Notes under the pieces: generated by a model
What the model was told of the DNA's origin: nothing
What the model saw: the letters and a program-made list of their open reading frames with translations, nothing else
Databases searched by the model: none
Translations under genes and position numbers: made by a program
Shown here: piece after piece, positions 22,117 to 34,200 of the stretch
How the letters are laid out: every line of letters starts with the position of its first letter
Numbering within the stretch: the first letter of the stretch is position 1
Assembly (NCBI GenBank): GCA_032629725.1
Contig: JAFEVB010000001.1
Location: 806,001 to 870,000, forward strand
Source of the DNA: Gremmenia infestans
Lineage: Eukaryota; Ascomycota; Leotiomycetes; Helotiales; Hamatocanthoscyphaceae
Length of the DNA stretch: 64,000 nucleotides
Direction of reading: 5' to 3'

Positions 22117-23899
22117 TTACAAAGAGTAGCTACCCAAGGCACTGAAAAAGGCGAAAAGAGCCTGAACGATCGACTTCATACTTGCCGGGGCTCGCGAATA
22201 AGCAAGTTCGGTATCAGACACGATGGCAAGGATCTCTGCCCACCCGAGAAATACGTAAGTCGGGGTTTGAAGTCCAATGGAGATATCGTTGGGTATGTTC
22301 CCGGGAAGGCACTTCAGCGGATGGTTGAAACATGGACCATTTATGTATATGAGGTGTTGAATCCCTGTGCTGTATGCAATCGCAAGCGCGGCACAGAATA
22401 CGCCTACGCCGATGCGGTGCTCGGGGGAGAATTTGATTTTCCATTTGGCCAACGTGGGATAAATCCAGCTTTGGAAAAAGGGCAAGAAGAAAATGACGGT
22501 GATCCGATTCAGATTATACATGATGTCGTTTGGGAGGCCGTGGTCCTGCATGGTACCTGCTTGCGCTATGAGAGTAGTGCCCATGAGTTTGACGGAGAGC
22601 ATCAGCGCCGGGAAAGGAAGGCTGCTTGGCGTAAGTAGTTGTTCCACAAAGCTATTTTGAAGTTGAGGGATTTCTTACAAGACTAAACAAGCTCGAAGGG
22701 CGGACTTTGCCTCAGCTATTATGACCGCATCTGGACTTGGAGACGCGGCACCGTCTTCTTGAGCTGCAACTTCTGTCCGGTCTAGCTCGGGACGAGCTGG
22801 GTTCCGGCGGCGACGCAATGCGCCGTACAGATTCGCGATGGCGTTTCCAGAGGGTGGTAGCGATTCTAAGAATTGGTAAGCGGCGGACGCACAACGGGCA
22901 ACGGATCACTCACCGAATTTCGTATATCCAGCTAGGAAGATCGCTCCAGATGTGGCAACCAGGCAAAGGCAAATAAGAAAGGCAAATCCGAAGCCGGCAT
23001 AGGCATACCTCTCTACGTTGGTTGTTATAATGCCACATAAACCTCCGAGATTTATCATCCTGTTTGAACATCTATCAGCATGTCCCTAGCGTGGCAAGCT
23101 CGAGAGAAAGACATACCAGTAATTGACGTTAAAGATAAACCGAATCGTGAGCTCACGGCTAACCATCGCTGACCTCCCATTCTTCAAAACCACGACTTTG
23201 GGTTCCTCCACAGGGAACTGGTCAACTTTTGATAATCAGCATCCTAAAGATCGAATCATCCATTTCTTCCCAAATTCGTACTTAAGAATACCGTTATGTT
23301 GGGCTTCACGGTTCCTGTGCCACCGCCGATGAGAAACAAGCCAACTACGAATCCTGGGAGGCCGCCGGTGCCGTATATTCGCTGTGTAAAAGCTGTAGCA
23401 GTGATGATGCTGAGCCTTAAAACGTAGATTCTGAAGAGTTAATTTATGTCTAAGGCATCGAGCCAGATCGCTGTTGAACCTACAGGAATCCGATCTGGAT
23501 CGTTTTGCGACGGCCGAGCCAACAGTCGGCCAACAGCGCCCCCACCAAGGGTGTGGCATAGCTGTATATGTACCAGATATATATAATCATCACTGCTCGT
23601 GACTGCCCCAGGCCAAGAGCTACTGGGTGAATAGGGTCATGCGGAGAGAGCTGGAGGTAATTCTCCGTGGGAGTTCTGTTAGTACGATGTCATACGCGGG
23701 ACGTCACACACAGAACAGGGTGGCACACACGGAGGAGCTGGCTAAGACCGTAGTATGCTGCTCTCTCCAAGAAATACAGGCCTTGGACGAGCCATACTTT
23801 GTGCGGTACCTGGCCTCTGACGGCTGGTAAATCTGGCTCGCGCGAGTCCACGAACTCTGCAGGTGGAGAATCAGGCTCAGGCTCTTTCTTCCCAGACAT
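22117..23899 (-). CDS. PTR2/POT-family peptide transporter, C-terminally shortened
   Basis: A proton-coupled oligopeptide transporter of the POT/PTR2 family, a plasma-membrane importer of di- and tripeptides. The N-terminus at 23,899 gives VWLVQGLYFLERAAYYGLS (first helix; exon 1 to about 23,732). Further exons give GALLADCWLGRRKTIQIG (about 23,545-23,480), VGLFLIGGGTGTVKPNI (about 23,360-23,290), LTIRFIFNVNYW, a two-helix segment near 23,050-22,900, and AGTMQDHGLPND...TPTYVFLGWAEILA in the last exon. At least five small introns must be removed. The reading frame ends with ALFAFFSALGSYSL at 22,117, where family members continue for about 60-80 residues through the last one or two helices. I found no downstream exon that restores them, so the gene may be a recent pseudogene. 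Exon borders are approximate. Confidence 0.65.
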
Positions 23900-24604
23900 G
23901 ATATCCAGGGGGGGAAAGTTTCTGGTGCCGGTATGTCGTTAACGAGCGTTCAGACAGGGTCTGAGAGAACAATGGACAATGGCACAGCAATGTTGCAAAG
24001 ACGGAAGAGCAGCGAGTTGGAGAAGAAGCAGTCCTTTTGTGAACCAAGGTCCAGCCTTACTGTAGCAGGTGTGGACACGCGCTCTTTGGGTGGGTGGTTA
24101 TTCTCTACACCGTAGAGTACCAGAATATCCTTTGCTTGGAGGCAAGTCAGCGAGCGGCCTTGGGACTTCTGATGCTGCATTAGCTCTTATGATAAATAGC
24201 AACACCAGGCGTTACATGCGACAATCGTCCATTCTACTCTGCCCATCAGGCAGATCCATCCTCCAACCTTGTTGGAACTCATCAGACCCTTGCATCCCGC
24301 GATAATGTTGACTTAGGTTGTGAGGATGTTCTCTTGGAAAATAAGACGTGCAACACACGTGACACGGTGCAAGCAACCCGGAAAGTGAAGGTGCCTCATC
24401 AAAGCTAGGTACGGAGTCTTCCCCGTGAGGATTCATTCGCACCTGGTACCTTACTTGCAGTTGCGCCCAGGGAGCTTAGTCTTGCCGCCACACCCAGGAA
24501 CTGTGCAGCTTAGCTAGCGTTACCGCCTTTGCTTAACCCGATTCAGCATCCATAGAGAATCTGTGCATGATTGTGAGCCTAAGTATAGATTTATTTTGCA
24601 TATA
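23900..24604. other. Transporter upstream region; no gene seen
   Basis: Mixed-composition DNA upstream of the peptide transporter. Several open frames of 60-78 codons overlap on both strands, but none shows a domain or splice pattern that I recognise. Confidence 0.35.
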
Positions 24605-24606
24605 TA

Positions 24607-25014
24607 TAGTCAGGCGGAATACGTTTAGGCCATTTTAAGCGAAGTAGTACTAAAGTGACACGCTTTAGAAAGTTTTAACTTTTCAAATAACAGGATTATT
24701 ATAATATAGCTCTTATTCTCTTATATAGGCTTAGCTTCTACTATAATTCCTTGGATAGAGAATGTTTTATAGTAAGGTTTTAATAAAATAAATAGTAAAT
24801 AAATATAGCTAAAATAGTATAATTTTAGTAATAATTTATAGTTTATACGCTAGTATAGCTATAACTAAATGCTCTTAGCTATATCCTAGGAAACTACCTA
24901 ATTAGTACTATTATATAATAGAAAACTTTAAGAGTATAAAGTTAAGCTAGAATTTTTAGAATATAATAGATTATATTAAAAATAGAAATGGCCTAAACTT
25001 ATTCCGCCTGACTG
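24607..25014. mobile_element. 408-bp MITE with TA target duplication (Tc1/mariner-like)
   Basis: Inverted ends of about 28 bp match each other: the left end reads TAGTCAGGCGGAATACG and the right end, reverse-complemented, reads CAGTCAGGCGGAATAAG, both followed by TTTAGGCCATTT. TA dinucleotides flank the element at 24,605-24,606 and 25,015-25,016. The left first base T in place of C fits a C-to-T change. The CAGT start and TA duplication fit Tc1/mariner elements. The interior is AT-rich and non-coding. Confidence 0.8.
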
Positions 25015-25016
25015 TA

Positions 25017-25988
25017 CCTATACCTAGATAAGTTTACTGTACGTAATTGACAGACCCACTTCTAATTGCTGACTAAATTACATATCACCTTTAAGACTAT
25101 CCCGCGATACGCTAATTACCTACACTCTAAACCTCTTAATTACAAGTTATCAATCGGAATAAGCCAAGAATCCTACCGAGAGCCTGAAGTCATCAACACT
25201 TAGTCTATATTTTTATTTTTATTATTTTATTCCATTATTATGCTGTACGAGTCAAAGACTATGTAACACATCTGGGTCCTTTCTACCTAAGCCAAATACC
25301 TAATCCTCAGATAGGACAACACTTGGTCTCCTCCAGGAGAATACTGAGGATACAAAGGATACAGGTCTTGGCGTAAGCAAGACGCTTCTATACAAAGTAG
25401 TCATCGGTATATCATTAGATAGCAGCTTCGTGCTAAACTCAAATATAGTATCTTTATTACATACCTAGTAACATACAAGTCAATAACCTTCCTTGATCAG
25501 TGACTGCGTCCCTGCCTACCCAACCAACCCAAGTTGTACTCAGACGGAAAACCACCCGAGAGCCCACGTTACAATAAGCCCCCTACTTGTTTAGGAACGG
25601 CCGTTGTGTCGTGAACGTAGATGAACAAGCCCTGTTTATAGAGTATAGAGGTTGTGCTACATCAGTGTTCTTCTGCTCGACCCAAACTCGTTCCAAGCTG
25701 TAGCGCCCGTGAGCTGATTCGTGCATGTCTCCCAACCAACCTAGAATGCGCTCCCAGAGGTCGATTGAGGATCAATCTAGCACGGTGTTGCCTCAGTACC
25801 ATTGAATAGCATTACAGGTTGTGTCGGACTCATCATAGCGCTTGAAGCATTTTGAACTAGTCCTCATCATTTGTCATGTCCGTCTGCTCTGGGCAGTGCT
25901 TCAGTAGTTTGTCTGCCTCGTTCTATTCATCAACGTTTCATCTCTAGTAGCGATGCATCCACCTCGGTCCTCATGCAGCTCAACACTA
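25017..25988. other. Intergenic DNA with a short LINE-tail remnant
   Basis: No gene recognised. At about 25,201-25,275 a stretch with TTATTATTTTATTCCATT followed by GAGTCAAAGACTATGTA resembles the reverse complement of the LINE 3' tail (compare 3,471-3,515), so a tail-only insertion on the minus strand is likely. The rest is unremarkable. Confidence 0.4.
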
Positions 25989-27612
25989 TCAATGCGGATT
26001 TTTCTTGCCAAACCAAATACGCATAAACAAAGTCTCTGGCTTGTCGCGATCCCTGAATTCTTCATCCACCTCACATGCAATATTCTCTCCCACACCCTCC
26101 GCTCCAAACCCAAGCCTCTTGTACATTACCTACCCCATAAGTGACGCATCAGTCGTGCACTGTAGATCACCCCTCCGCTTCGCCTCCTCGAGGCCCCATG
26201 CCACCAGCTTTCCCCCAACACCTCTTCGCTGAAAAGCTGGGTCGACAGCACAAATATCAAGTGTAAATATAGCTGGGGAGTCCGATTCCGCTTTTTCCTG
26301 CGCGAGGGAAACACGGCGTCCCCACAGCGAGCGGTACACCTGGCTCGCGTAACGCCTCTCAGTTGGGGTCAAAGCCGCGATGTTAGGATGGATGACCGTC
26401 GGCGGGTTGCCGTACCTACGGTCGGCCATGTAGTAGGTTACTATCGACACACGGATATCGAAAATTTGAAAAATTAAGTATTTAAATTATTGTTTCTAGT
26501 ATAGACACCACCAAGTAAATTAATTTAGGTACATCTGCAAAGTTTACTTTTATATGCTAAAGATAATATTGCTATATGGTCACTGTTTTAAGGCTATTCC
26601 AAGTCATATATAAACCACTTATATACTAAAAGTATAGTGTTTTATGCTATTGCTAGCTACTATCTTAGTAAAGGGACCCTTAATCTTATTATCGCTTTCC
26701 TACCTCGTTATTGCTTCCCTACCTTATTATCACTTCCCTTATCTTGCTATTACTCCCTAAAAGTTAGCTGAAAAGAAAATAAGAGAAGAAAAGAGGAACT
26801 AGGAATTAGGGATCAGGTAATATAAGTACCCCTAGATAAAAACTCTACTAAGTAAGCTAGCCCTATTAAGCAAATTTATCCTGAAGTGTAGATCTTTAGT
26901 ATCCTTTTAGTAGTAGGATTTGGGCAACTAATAATCTTAGCACTAGTAAGGTCTAATAAGAGGTTATTATAGAAATAACTAGGTAGGGTATAGGCTATCC
27001 ACTAAGATTATATAAAGAGACTTCTTGCTATTTTTCCTGCTTCTTTTATAATTGTAATTGCATCTTCCACAATCTATATAAATCACGATTTATATAATAT
27101 ATATAGAGAGTATATAGCATCACATTTAGCTGCGACGTAATACTAATGCTAGATTATGGTCTGGCGCTTTTTATTGTACCTGTATGAATTATTTAGCTGT
27201 GCGCTACACTAGAAACGATAATTTAAATACATGCATTTATGCGATTTTTCGATATCCGCGTGACGACAGTAACCTACTACATGGCCAACCGTACGTACCC
27301 GTCTACGAAGGAAAATTGAGCCCAGATGGCCGCGCCGACGATCTTGAGCTTGAAACCGTCTTCTGGATCCCGCAGAGTCGCTTTCAAGATGACGGTATTA
27401 GCATGACCATCTTTATTCTTGGTTATGGATTGCCAGCGCTCCAGGAGTCTTAAGGCGCCTTCCCTCTGGCCTTCCGTGGAGTTCCAGTTCGGATTCATGG
27501 GTATCCAAAGCGAGCTTTTTATTTGGCGACCAAAAGCTTCGCTGAAGCAGTGGTAAATCTGAGGGAAGTCATCAGGACTATGAACTGGTTCGACAAGTAC
27601 ATTGATCAACAT
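25989..27612 (-). pseudogene. GNAT acetyltransferase gene split by a transposon
   Basis: Two halves of one GNAT-family N-acetyltransferase. The N-terminal half runs from the Met codon at about 27,612 to the transposon border at 27,280 and contains GAAIWAQFSF. The C-terminal half runs from 26,430 to 25,989 and contains the acetyl-CoA-binding signature VDPAFQRRGVGGKLVAWG and the YKRLGF motif. Removing the inserted element joins VRLAM directly to ADRRYGNPPT in frame. A second defect is an in-frame TAG at 26,130-26,132 where the family has a residue of the MGxxVY/MY region; the frame stays open beyond it to the TGA at 25,989. The gene is therefore doubly inactivated. The acceptor substrate of the ancestral enzyme is unknown. 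Confidence 0.8.
26431..27279. mobile_element. 849-bp non-autonomous DNA transposon with about 90-bp inverted ends
   Basis: The two ends are inverted copies: TAGTAGGTTACTATCGACAC at the left, and the same with G and T replacements when the right end is read in reverse. Similarity continues through CGGATATCGAAAA and GTATTTAAATTATTGTTTCTAGT for about 90 bp. The insertion is flanked either by CATG (26,427-26,430 and 27,280-27,283) or by TA if the outer TA is counted as the duplication; either removal leaves the host gene in frame. The interior is AT-rich, without a transposase, and includes short CTTCCCTACC-type repeats near 26,690-26,758. Confidence 0.8.
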
Positions 27613-28245
27613 CGTGGGCGAATGCGTCTTTGGCCAGAGTGAAGGCCAGTCTTTCTCGCGGAATCTTCCCAAGATACTGTAAGGTAACCGGGATATATTC
27701 TAGCCGAAGATTAGGTCTTTACATGCCGTACTCACCTTACCTAGGGTAGGTGCGTATTTAATTGAGAAGCATCCATGAGCATTGCCATTGAGCAGGGAAC
27801 AAGATAGCAGCTGCAGTGCGCTCTTTGGTCGGCTGGCGCGCGGCAACGGGGCGGCTCGCTCGGACAAGGTTCGAGTAAGCTCGGCAAACCCTTGTCAAGT
27901 AGGCAGCGAACTTGACTACAGTACTGGCCTCTCACTCTAGTACCGTATGCTCCTCTACGGATGATATAGTATCGTCATGTTGAGGCGAAAGAGGTTCCAG
28001 GGACATGGAGGATGAGACTGTGCCACCAAGTCGTGTGTTCGTCTCTTCGCACGTTGATGGCCTTTTTTTCTTCTTTTCTTTTTTCGGCCCAGACCTTGAG
28101 TATAATACTAAGAGTCTAAGACATATATTACTTTCAATTTGTTTGCTACATAGAAAATCTACCTACGTACATCTACAGTGCTCATAGCTGTTTACATCCA
28201 GAGCCGTCTACCAAAGTCACAGGACCCGTCGAGATCAGGGAGATT
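27613..28245. other. Intergenic region between acetyltransferase relic and NRPS relic
   Basis: No gene recognised. It contains a polypyrimidine tract near 28,058-28,087. Both neighbours are pseudogenes, so the former promoters probably lay here. Confidence 0.35.
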
Positions 28246-31200
28246 GTGTCAAACATGGAAACCAAGGTCCGAGAGGAGATTCAGTTTGAGACCGATGAAT
28301 GGGCCCCAGTGGTGGCAATCTCTGGCAGTTTGGGGTTCCTTCTCTCTGCTTATCTACGGACACCAACATCCTTATTTCACGCATACACCAGTACGCCTGG
28401 CAACTGTGGGATGCCAGCATTGCAGTTGATCCAGACTCCAGTGCGCACGACTTTCTCGGGAGCATCGAGAAAGCCCATCAGCACAAAACCGCATGTCTGG
28501 TCGCATTGCAAACCTTCTGTTTGCGTACAGACAGCTCCAAGAACTAGGGAACTTCCATTGAGAGGGCTTCCGATCCACAAAGTTCTGCTATCCCTCCCAC
28601 GTGAGATCCGCTGCACGGTGAGAGAATCACAAGCATCGCGTTCGCTGGGACTGGAGATCAGCGAAGGGAGCTCTCCCGCTAATACAAGATTTCTCCGTCA
28701 ATTAATTCACGTTACCAGACAATTGCTAGCTGCGACGACTGACGGGCGGACACTGCGGGACATAGACTTGATCTGTAATCTGGACAAGCGAGACCTGCAG
28801 CGATGGAACCAGAACCCAGCTTCAATTGTAGTGTCTACAGTCCACGAACTATTCGGACAGAGAGTGCTTGAGAGCCCAGGGTTACAGGCTGTGGATTCTT
28901 GGGACGGCAGGCTTACATACGTGGAGCTTGACTCCCTGTCCTCGCATCTATCGTTACTATTGCTTGAGGCGGGAGTGCGTTCGGGGGACTGCATCCGTTG
29001 TTGCGGTTGTCGTCTTTACTTCGGGATCTACGGGCACGCCGAAAGGGATTCAAATCGAGCACCAGTCAATTTGTTCCAGTCTGTTGGCTTTGGCCAAGCT
29101 CTCCGGAATAAGTAGTCGAACTCGATGGTTCCAATTTTCGTCTTACGCGTTCGATGCCGCGTACGGAGAGATGCTCATGACGTTGCTTAGCGGCGGTTGC
29201 GTCTGCATTCCTTCTGATGGAGATCGTCTGAATAACCTAGCGGAGTCAATATGCGCCCTCAATGCTAACAAGGCTTTGCTCACACCTACTGTTGTGCGAT
29301 TACTGTCACCGTCAGATGTCCCGTGCCTGACAACACTGCTTTCTGGCGGAGAGCGGGTAACGCAAGATATCGTGGGGATGTGGGGGCGTACAGTTGAATT
29401 AATTGTTGCCTACGGGCCTGCGGAAATCACAGTGGCATGCGTGGCCAAGAAAGCCCTCCCTGCGGTCGATGATGCTATAAGGATCGGGCTTCCTGTGAAC
29501 TGCCGTATTCGGATTACGCTCCTGGATAATCCGAATAAACATGCTCCTATAGGAGCTATGGGGGAACTAGTAGTGGAAGGCCCGGGAGTTGCACGGAATT
29601 ACATCAACAATCATTCGGACAGTAAAGAGTTAATCCTTGATGCCCCACCGTGGGCAAAGGACTGGGATTCGAGCTTGACCTCAATGGGGCGATGCTATCG
29701 AACTGGTGACATGGCTCAACTCACCGCCGATGGTGAAATTATTTTCGTAGGTCGACATGACTGCCAAATCAAACTTCATGGCCAACGGATAGAGCTGGAA
29801 GACATCGAGACTCGGCTTCAATGGCACACTCGACTCCCTGGGGCGCATATAGTCCTTGAAGTGCTTGATATACACGGCAATAACAACCTGGTAGCTTTAT
29901 TTCATGTCCCCACTGTCCAGCGCCCACCCGAACGAGATCCTAATGGTAACACCGCAGACATGACCGAAAAGATGGCGCTAGAGATCGAAGGACTTCGTGC
30001 ACTCATCTCAGGAGAGCTTCCCTCCTACATGTGGCCCGTTGTATGGATACCCCTGAAGGAACTCCCCCTGACCCCCTCAGGCAAACTTGACCGCCGCATG
30101 CTCCTACGCCTTGGGAAGGACTATTATTCCAATCTGCGAATAGGTGATATAGACGAGGATAGCCTGTCGCCTATCGAATTGGTACTGGCCAGGATCTGGA
30201 GACAGATTCTTCAATTTGCTACTCAGTCTCACGCCAGACGCGCACTTTTTCCGACTTGGCGGGGACTCACTGCGGTCTATGAAACTGGTAACGTTGGCCA
30301 ACAAGGAAGGTTTATCATTTGACCATGGAAAAGGTGTTTAGGAATCCAACAATATCTGGAATGGCCGCGGCGATGCAGGAAGTGCCTCCTCCTGCTGCGG
30401 ATGATGAATCACACCTAGGCGTCATCCCCGCCTCGTTCGTGCCTACACAAGACGATCTATCTGAGTTCCAGTCCTTGTTAGATGAATACGGCATTAATCA
30501 TGAGGAGCTCGTGGGTATTTTCCCTTGCACGGCTCTCCAAGCAGGGTTGTTTTCGCTTTCGCTGGCGCTGCCCTCCTTGTATTCGAGCCAGTTTGTATTC
30601 ATCTACCAGCCTCGTGCAGGTGGTTTTACGCCATCAAGCGGAGTGGATTGAGGTCAGGCAAGATCTTACATCATTTCTGGCTGCAGACAAAGCTGTCTCT
30701 ATTCAGCCTGGTCAGCCTCTCAATAGGCATTACCACGTCCAAGACCCGTCATCGGGTCAGTCTCATTTTGTTTGGACGCTTCACCACGCAGTATTTGACG
30801 GTTGGAGCTTGGATTCCGTGGTCGATCATATTCGCCATAATTATTATTCCCACACAGAGAGCGTGAAGGGAACAGGAAGCTTCCAAGATTTTGTGCAGTT
30901 CTGCGAGGGTTTGAACCGAGATGAATGTAGGCCCTTCTGGAGAGAGCAGCTCAAGAATGCTCCAACACCGTCATTTCCCAATTTCCCAAAGGCCGGGCAT
31001 CTGGCAGCAGACAGATGTTGCTTGCAGCACACCATGGCGGCCCCAATAGTAGCCACCACAACTATGACGATCCTGGCCAGAGCATCTTGGGATCTAATCC
31101 TTTCAGAATACGAGGGTTCAGATGACGTGACATTCGGAAACTCCCTTCACGGACGCAATTCCCTGCCCCCTAAACTGCAGGATGTTGTTGGGCCCACCAT

Positions 31201-34200
31201 CACAACTTTGCCGATCAGGGTGAGAATTGTCCTCAATCAAACCGTTTTCGGGTTCTTGGAAGGTCTCCAAGAGCAGCTTTCAACCATGATATCTTATGAA
31301 CAGTTTGGCTTCTCTCAAATCCTAGGCATAAATCAAGATGTCCAGAATGCCGCCTCGTTCCGTACCCTCTTGATTGTCCAAGTCGCGGATGGCTCGGAGA
31401 ACCAAGATATAAGGCTCAATGAAGTCGAGAGATCCCAATACGAATACCCTTTGGTACTTACACTTATGCCCAGAAAGTCTCAGATCGAGATAGTTGCCAC
31501 ATTCGACAGCGATGTCATTTCGCCGCCGCAGGTCCAAAGAATTCTGGAACAAATTGATTAGATATTCCAAGAACTTAATACAGTGCCTAGAGACACCAAA
31601 ATCGGCGAGCTGGACCTTACAAGCAAGGCTGACTAGTCAGCCATGTTTGGGTGGAACTTTAGGCATCACAAAGCTTACGAGTTATGCGTTCATGAGTTGA
31701 TCCGAGAGCGAGTAAAGCACTCCCGAGCCTCGCCGGCAATCTATTCTAAAGACGGCATGATGGATTACGCAACCTTGGATAGGCTTTCTGATGGCGTAGC
31801 GGGAGAGTTGATCCGATCCGGTGTGAAACCAGACAGCACTGTGGGTGTTCTTTTCGAGAAGTCACAGTGGGCGATAGTGAGTATCTTGGCCGTCATCAAA
31901 GCAGGCGCATCCTTCGCGCCACTATCACCGACCTATCCGCTAGCACGTCTGGAAGGCATTGCCAGTGATGCCGGTATCGAAATGGTCCTCTGCTCTTCAC
32001 TGCAACAGAGAGCCTTTCACAACCCACCATGGCGGACTATTGCTGTTTCTGGCGACACAGCTTACCTTTTCACACCTGCTGCTCAGGTCCATGTCAAGGC
32101 TGTAACTCCGGACAGCCTGCTTTACATCCTTTCAACATCAGGAACTACAGGGACCCCCAAAATCTTTGGAGTACAACATAAGAGCTTTGCCACTGGCGCA
32201 ATGGCTCGTGCGCCTTTGCAATAACGTGGGCCTGAATCTCGCGTGTTGCAATTCGCACCATACGCTTTCGACCCGAGCATTGAGGATATATTGACCACCC
32301 TCATGTTCGGAGGCTGTATCTGTGTAGCATCAGACGAGGATATCACGGGTGACATCAGTGCGTTTATGAAAACCGCACGAGTCAACTTTGCCAACATCAC
32401 TCCCTCCGTGGCCTATACACTGAAGCAGTACGAATTGCCGGATCTCAAGATACTGCTGCTCTCAGGAGAGGCTCCGGACCAGCCTCTAGTGGACAAATGG
32501 GATGGCATCGTACAACTCATGAATGGATACGGGCCGAGCGAGTGTTACGTCAAGTTCGCTATCAACTGCAACTTGTCACGTAACGACCCTAAGAACATCG
32601 GCTACAGTGCTGGAACCAGTCTATGGGTTGTGAGGCTCGAAAATCAGAATCGTCTCACTCCTCTTGGGGCAGTGGGGGAACATGTCATTGAGAGTCCACA
32701 TCTAGCAACCGGTTATTTGAACCGCCCCAAAGCTAATGAGGACAAGTTCATTCTCAGTCCGCCGTGGTTGCAAGACTTCCGAGACGGCCAAACAACACGG
32801 ATATACAAGACGGGCGATCTTGTCAAGTACATTGAAGACGGCAGCATCGTGTACATTGGGCGTGGGGATATGCAATTGAAGCAACATGGCCAGCGGCTTG
32901 AGGGTGAGAAGGTGCGGCAACGTATCCAGGAATCCCTCTACGATGCGCAACTTCAAGTGATTGTCGATATCGCAAGATTTGAGGGTCAGGATTCCGACAT
33001 TCTCGTCGCTTACCTGGCGGAGAAAAGAGAGTATCAGGGAGGTGAAATTGAAATCGATCGCGTACGACAGCAGCACCTAGCGGGTATGAAGGAACACATG
33101 ATTCGCCAAATCAGCACCACTCTGCCGAAATATATGATACCCTCAGTATTCTTGGCAGTGACGAGTATCCCTCTTACAGCGAATGGCAAGACGGACCGCC
33201 GTGCGCTTAAAGCTTTCACTGCGCGACAGCGCCTTGGGCCTCACCTGATTCTTTCTGGACAAGACTCAGTCCGACCACCTGCTTCGGAAACAGAAAACGT
33301 GCTGCACAATTTGTGGCAAAAGCTTCTTGGATTGAACGGTGAGCAGTTCGGGGCCAATTCCCACTTCTTCGAGCTTGGTGGCAATTCGTTGGCGGCAACC
33401 AAGCTGGCGTCTGCGGCGCGGACCCTCGGTCTCAATCTCACGGCACAAATAATATTCAAAAATCCAGTCTTATCCTCAATGGCTGCTCAGGTGGTACCTT
33501 TGAAGGATTTCAAAACATCAGGGCCACCCAGTTTCGGCTTACTGGGTAAAATTGATCTCAGTGTCTACCAACTGAGGAAGAGCCTTGAGGCTCACGATAT
33601 CGAGGAACAAGACGTCGAAGATGCATATCCCCTCACAAGACAGCAGCAACGCTACATGGAAGGAGAGATGATCTCGCCTGGAGGTACTACTCACCGGCAC
33701 ATAATGCAACTACCGGTCAACATTGACCTGGTCAGACTTGAGACTGCTTTGCGGCGTGTTATCGAGGCAAACGCACTTCTGCGGACTCGAATCATCTCGG
33801 TATCATCACGATTAGTCCAGGTGGTACTGAAAGAAGACTTTGCTTGTCGCCACGTTGAGGCCCTATCGTCGCTCGTTTCCGAGGATCGAAGGGTATCGTG
33901 GGGTCTCGGACAACAGCTATCACGATTCAGCATTGTGCATGGCAAAGAAACTCAGGATCAATGGCTGGTCTGGTCAAGCGCCCACGTTGTGTTTGATGGC
34001 TGGAGTCGAAAGTTGCTGTTGGAAGAGATCGACTACGTGTATAACCACAATGATAACCCTCCGGAACGGCCGCAGTACAACAGGTTCATCGAGTACGTCT
34101 ACGAATTGGAAAAGGACGAAGCTGGTTCCGCGCTTGTTAGGGAACTCGAGACGACAAATTTCTGGAGTTACTTTACCTTGGACGGCACAAAGGTCCCAGG

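Noticed and set aside
22267..22638. 123-codon plus-strand frame
   Set aside because: Antisense shadow of the peptide transporter exon, whose minus-strand translation shows clear POT family motifs.
27860..27885. GGTTCGAGT-like box considered as a tRNA B box
   Set aside because: No A box or cloverleaf could be formed around it.
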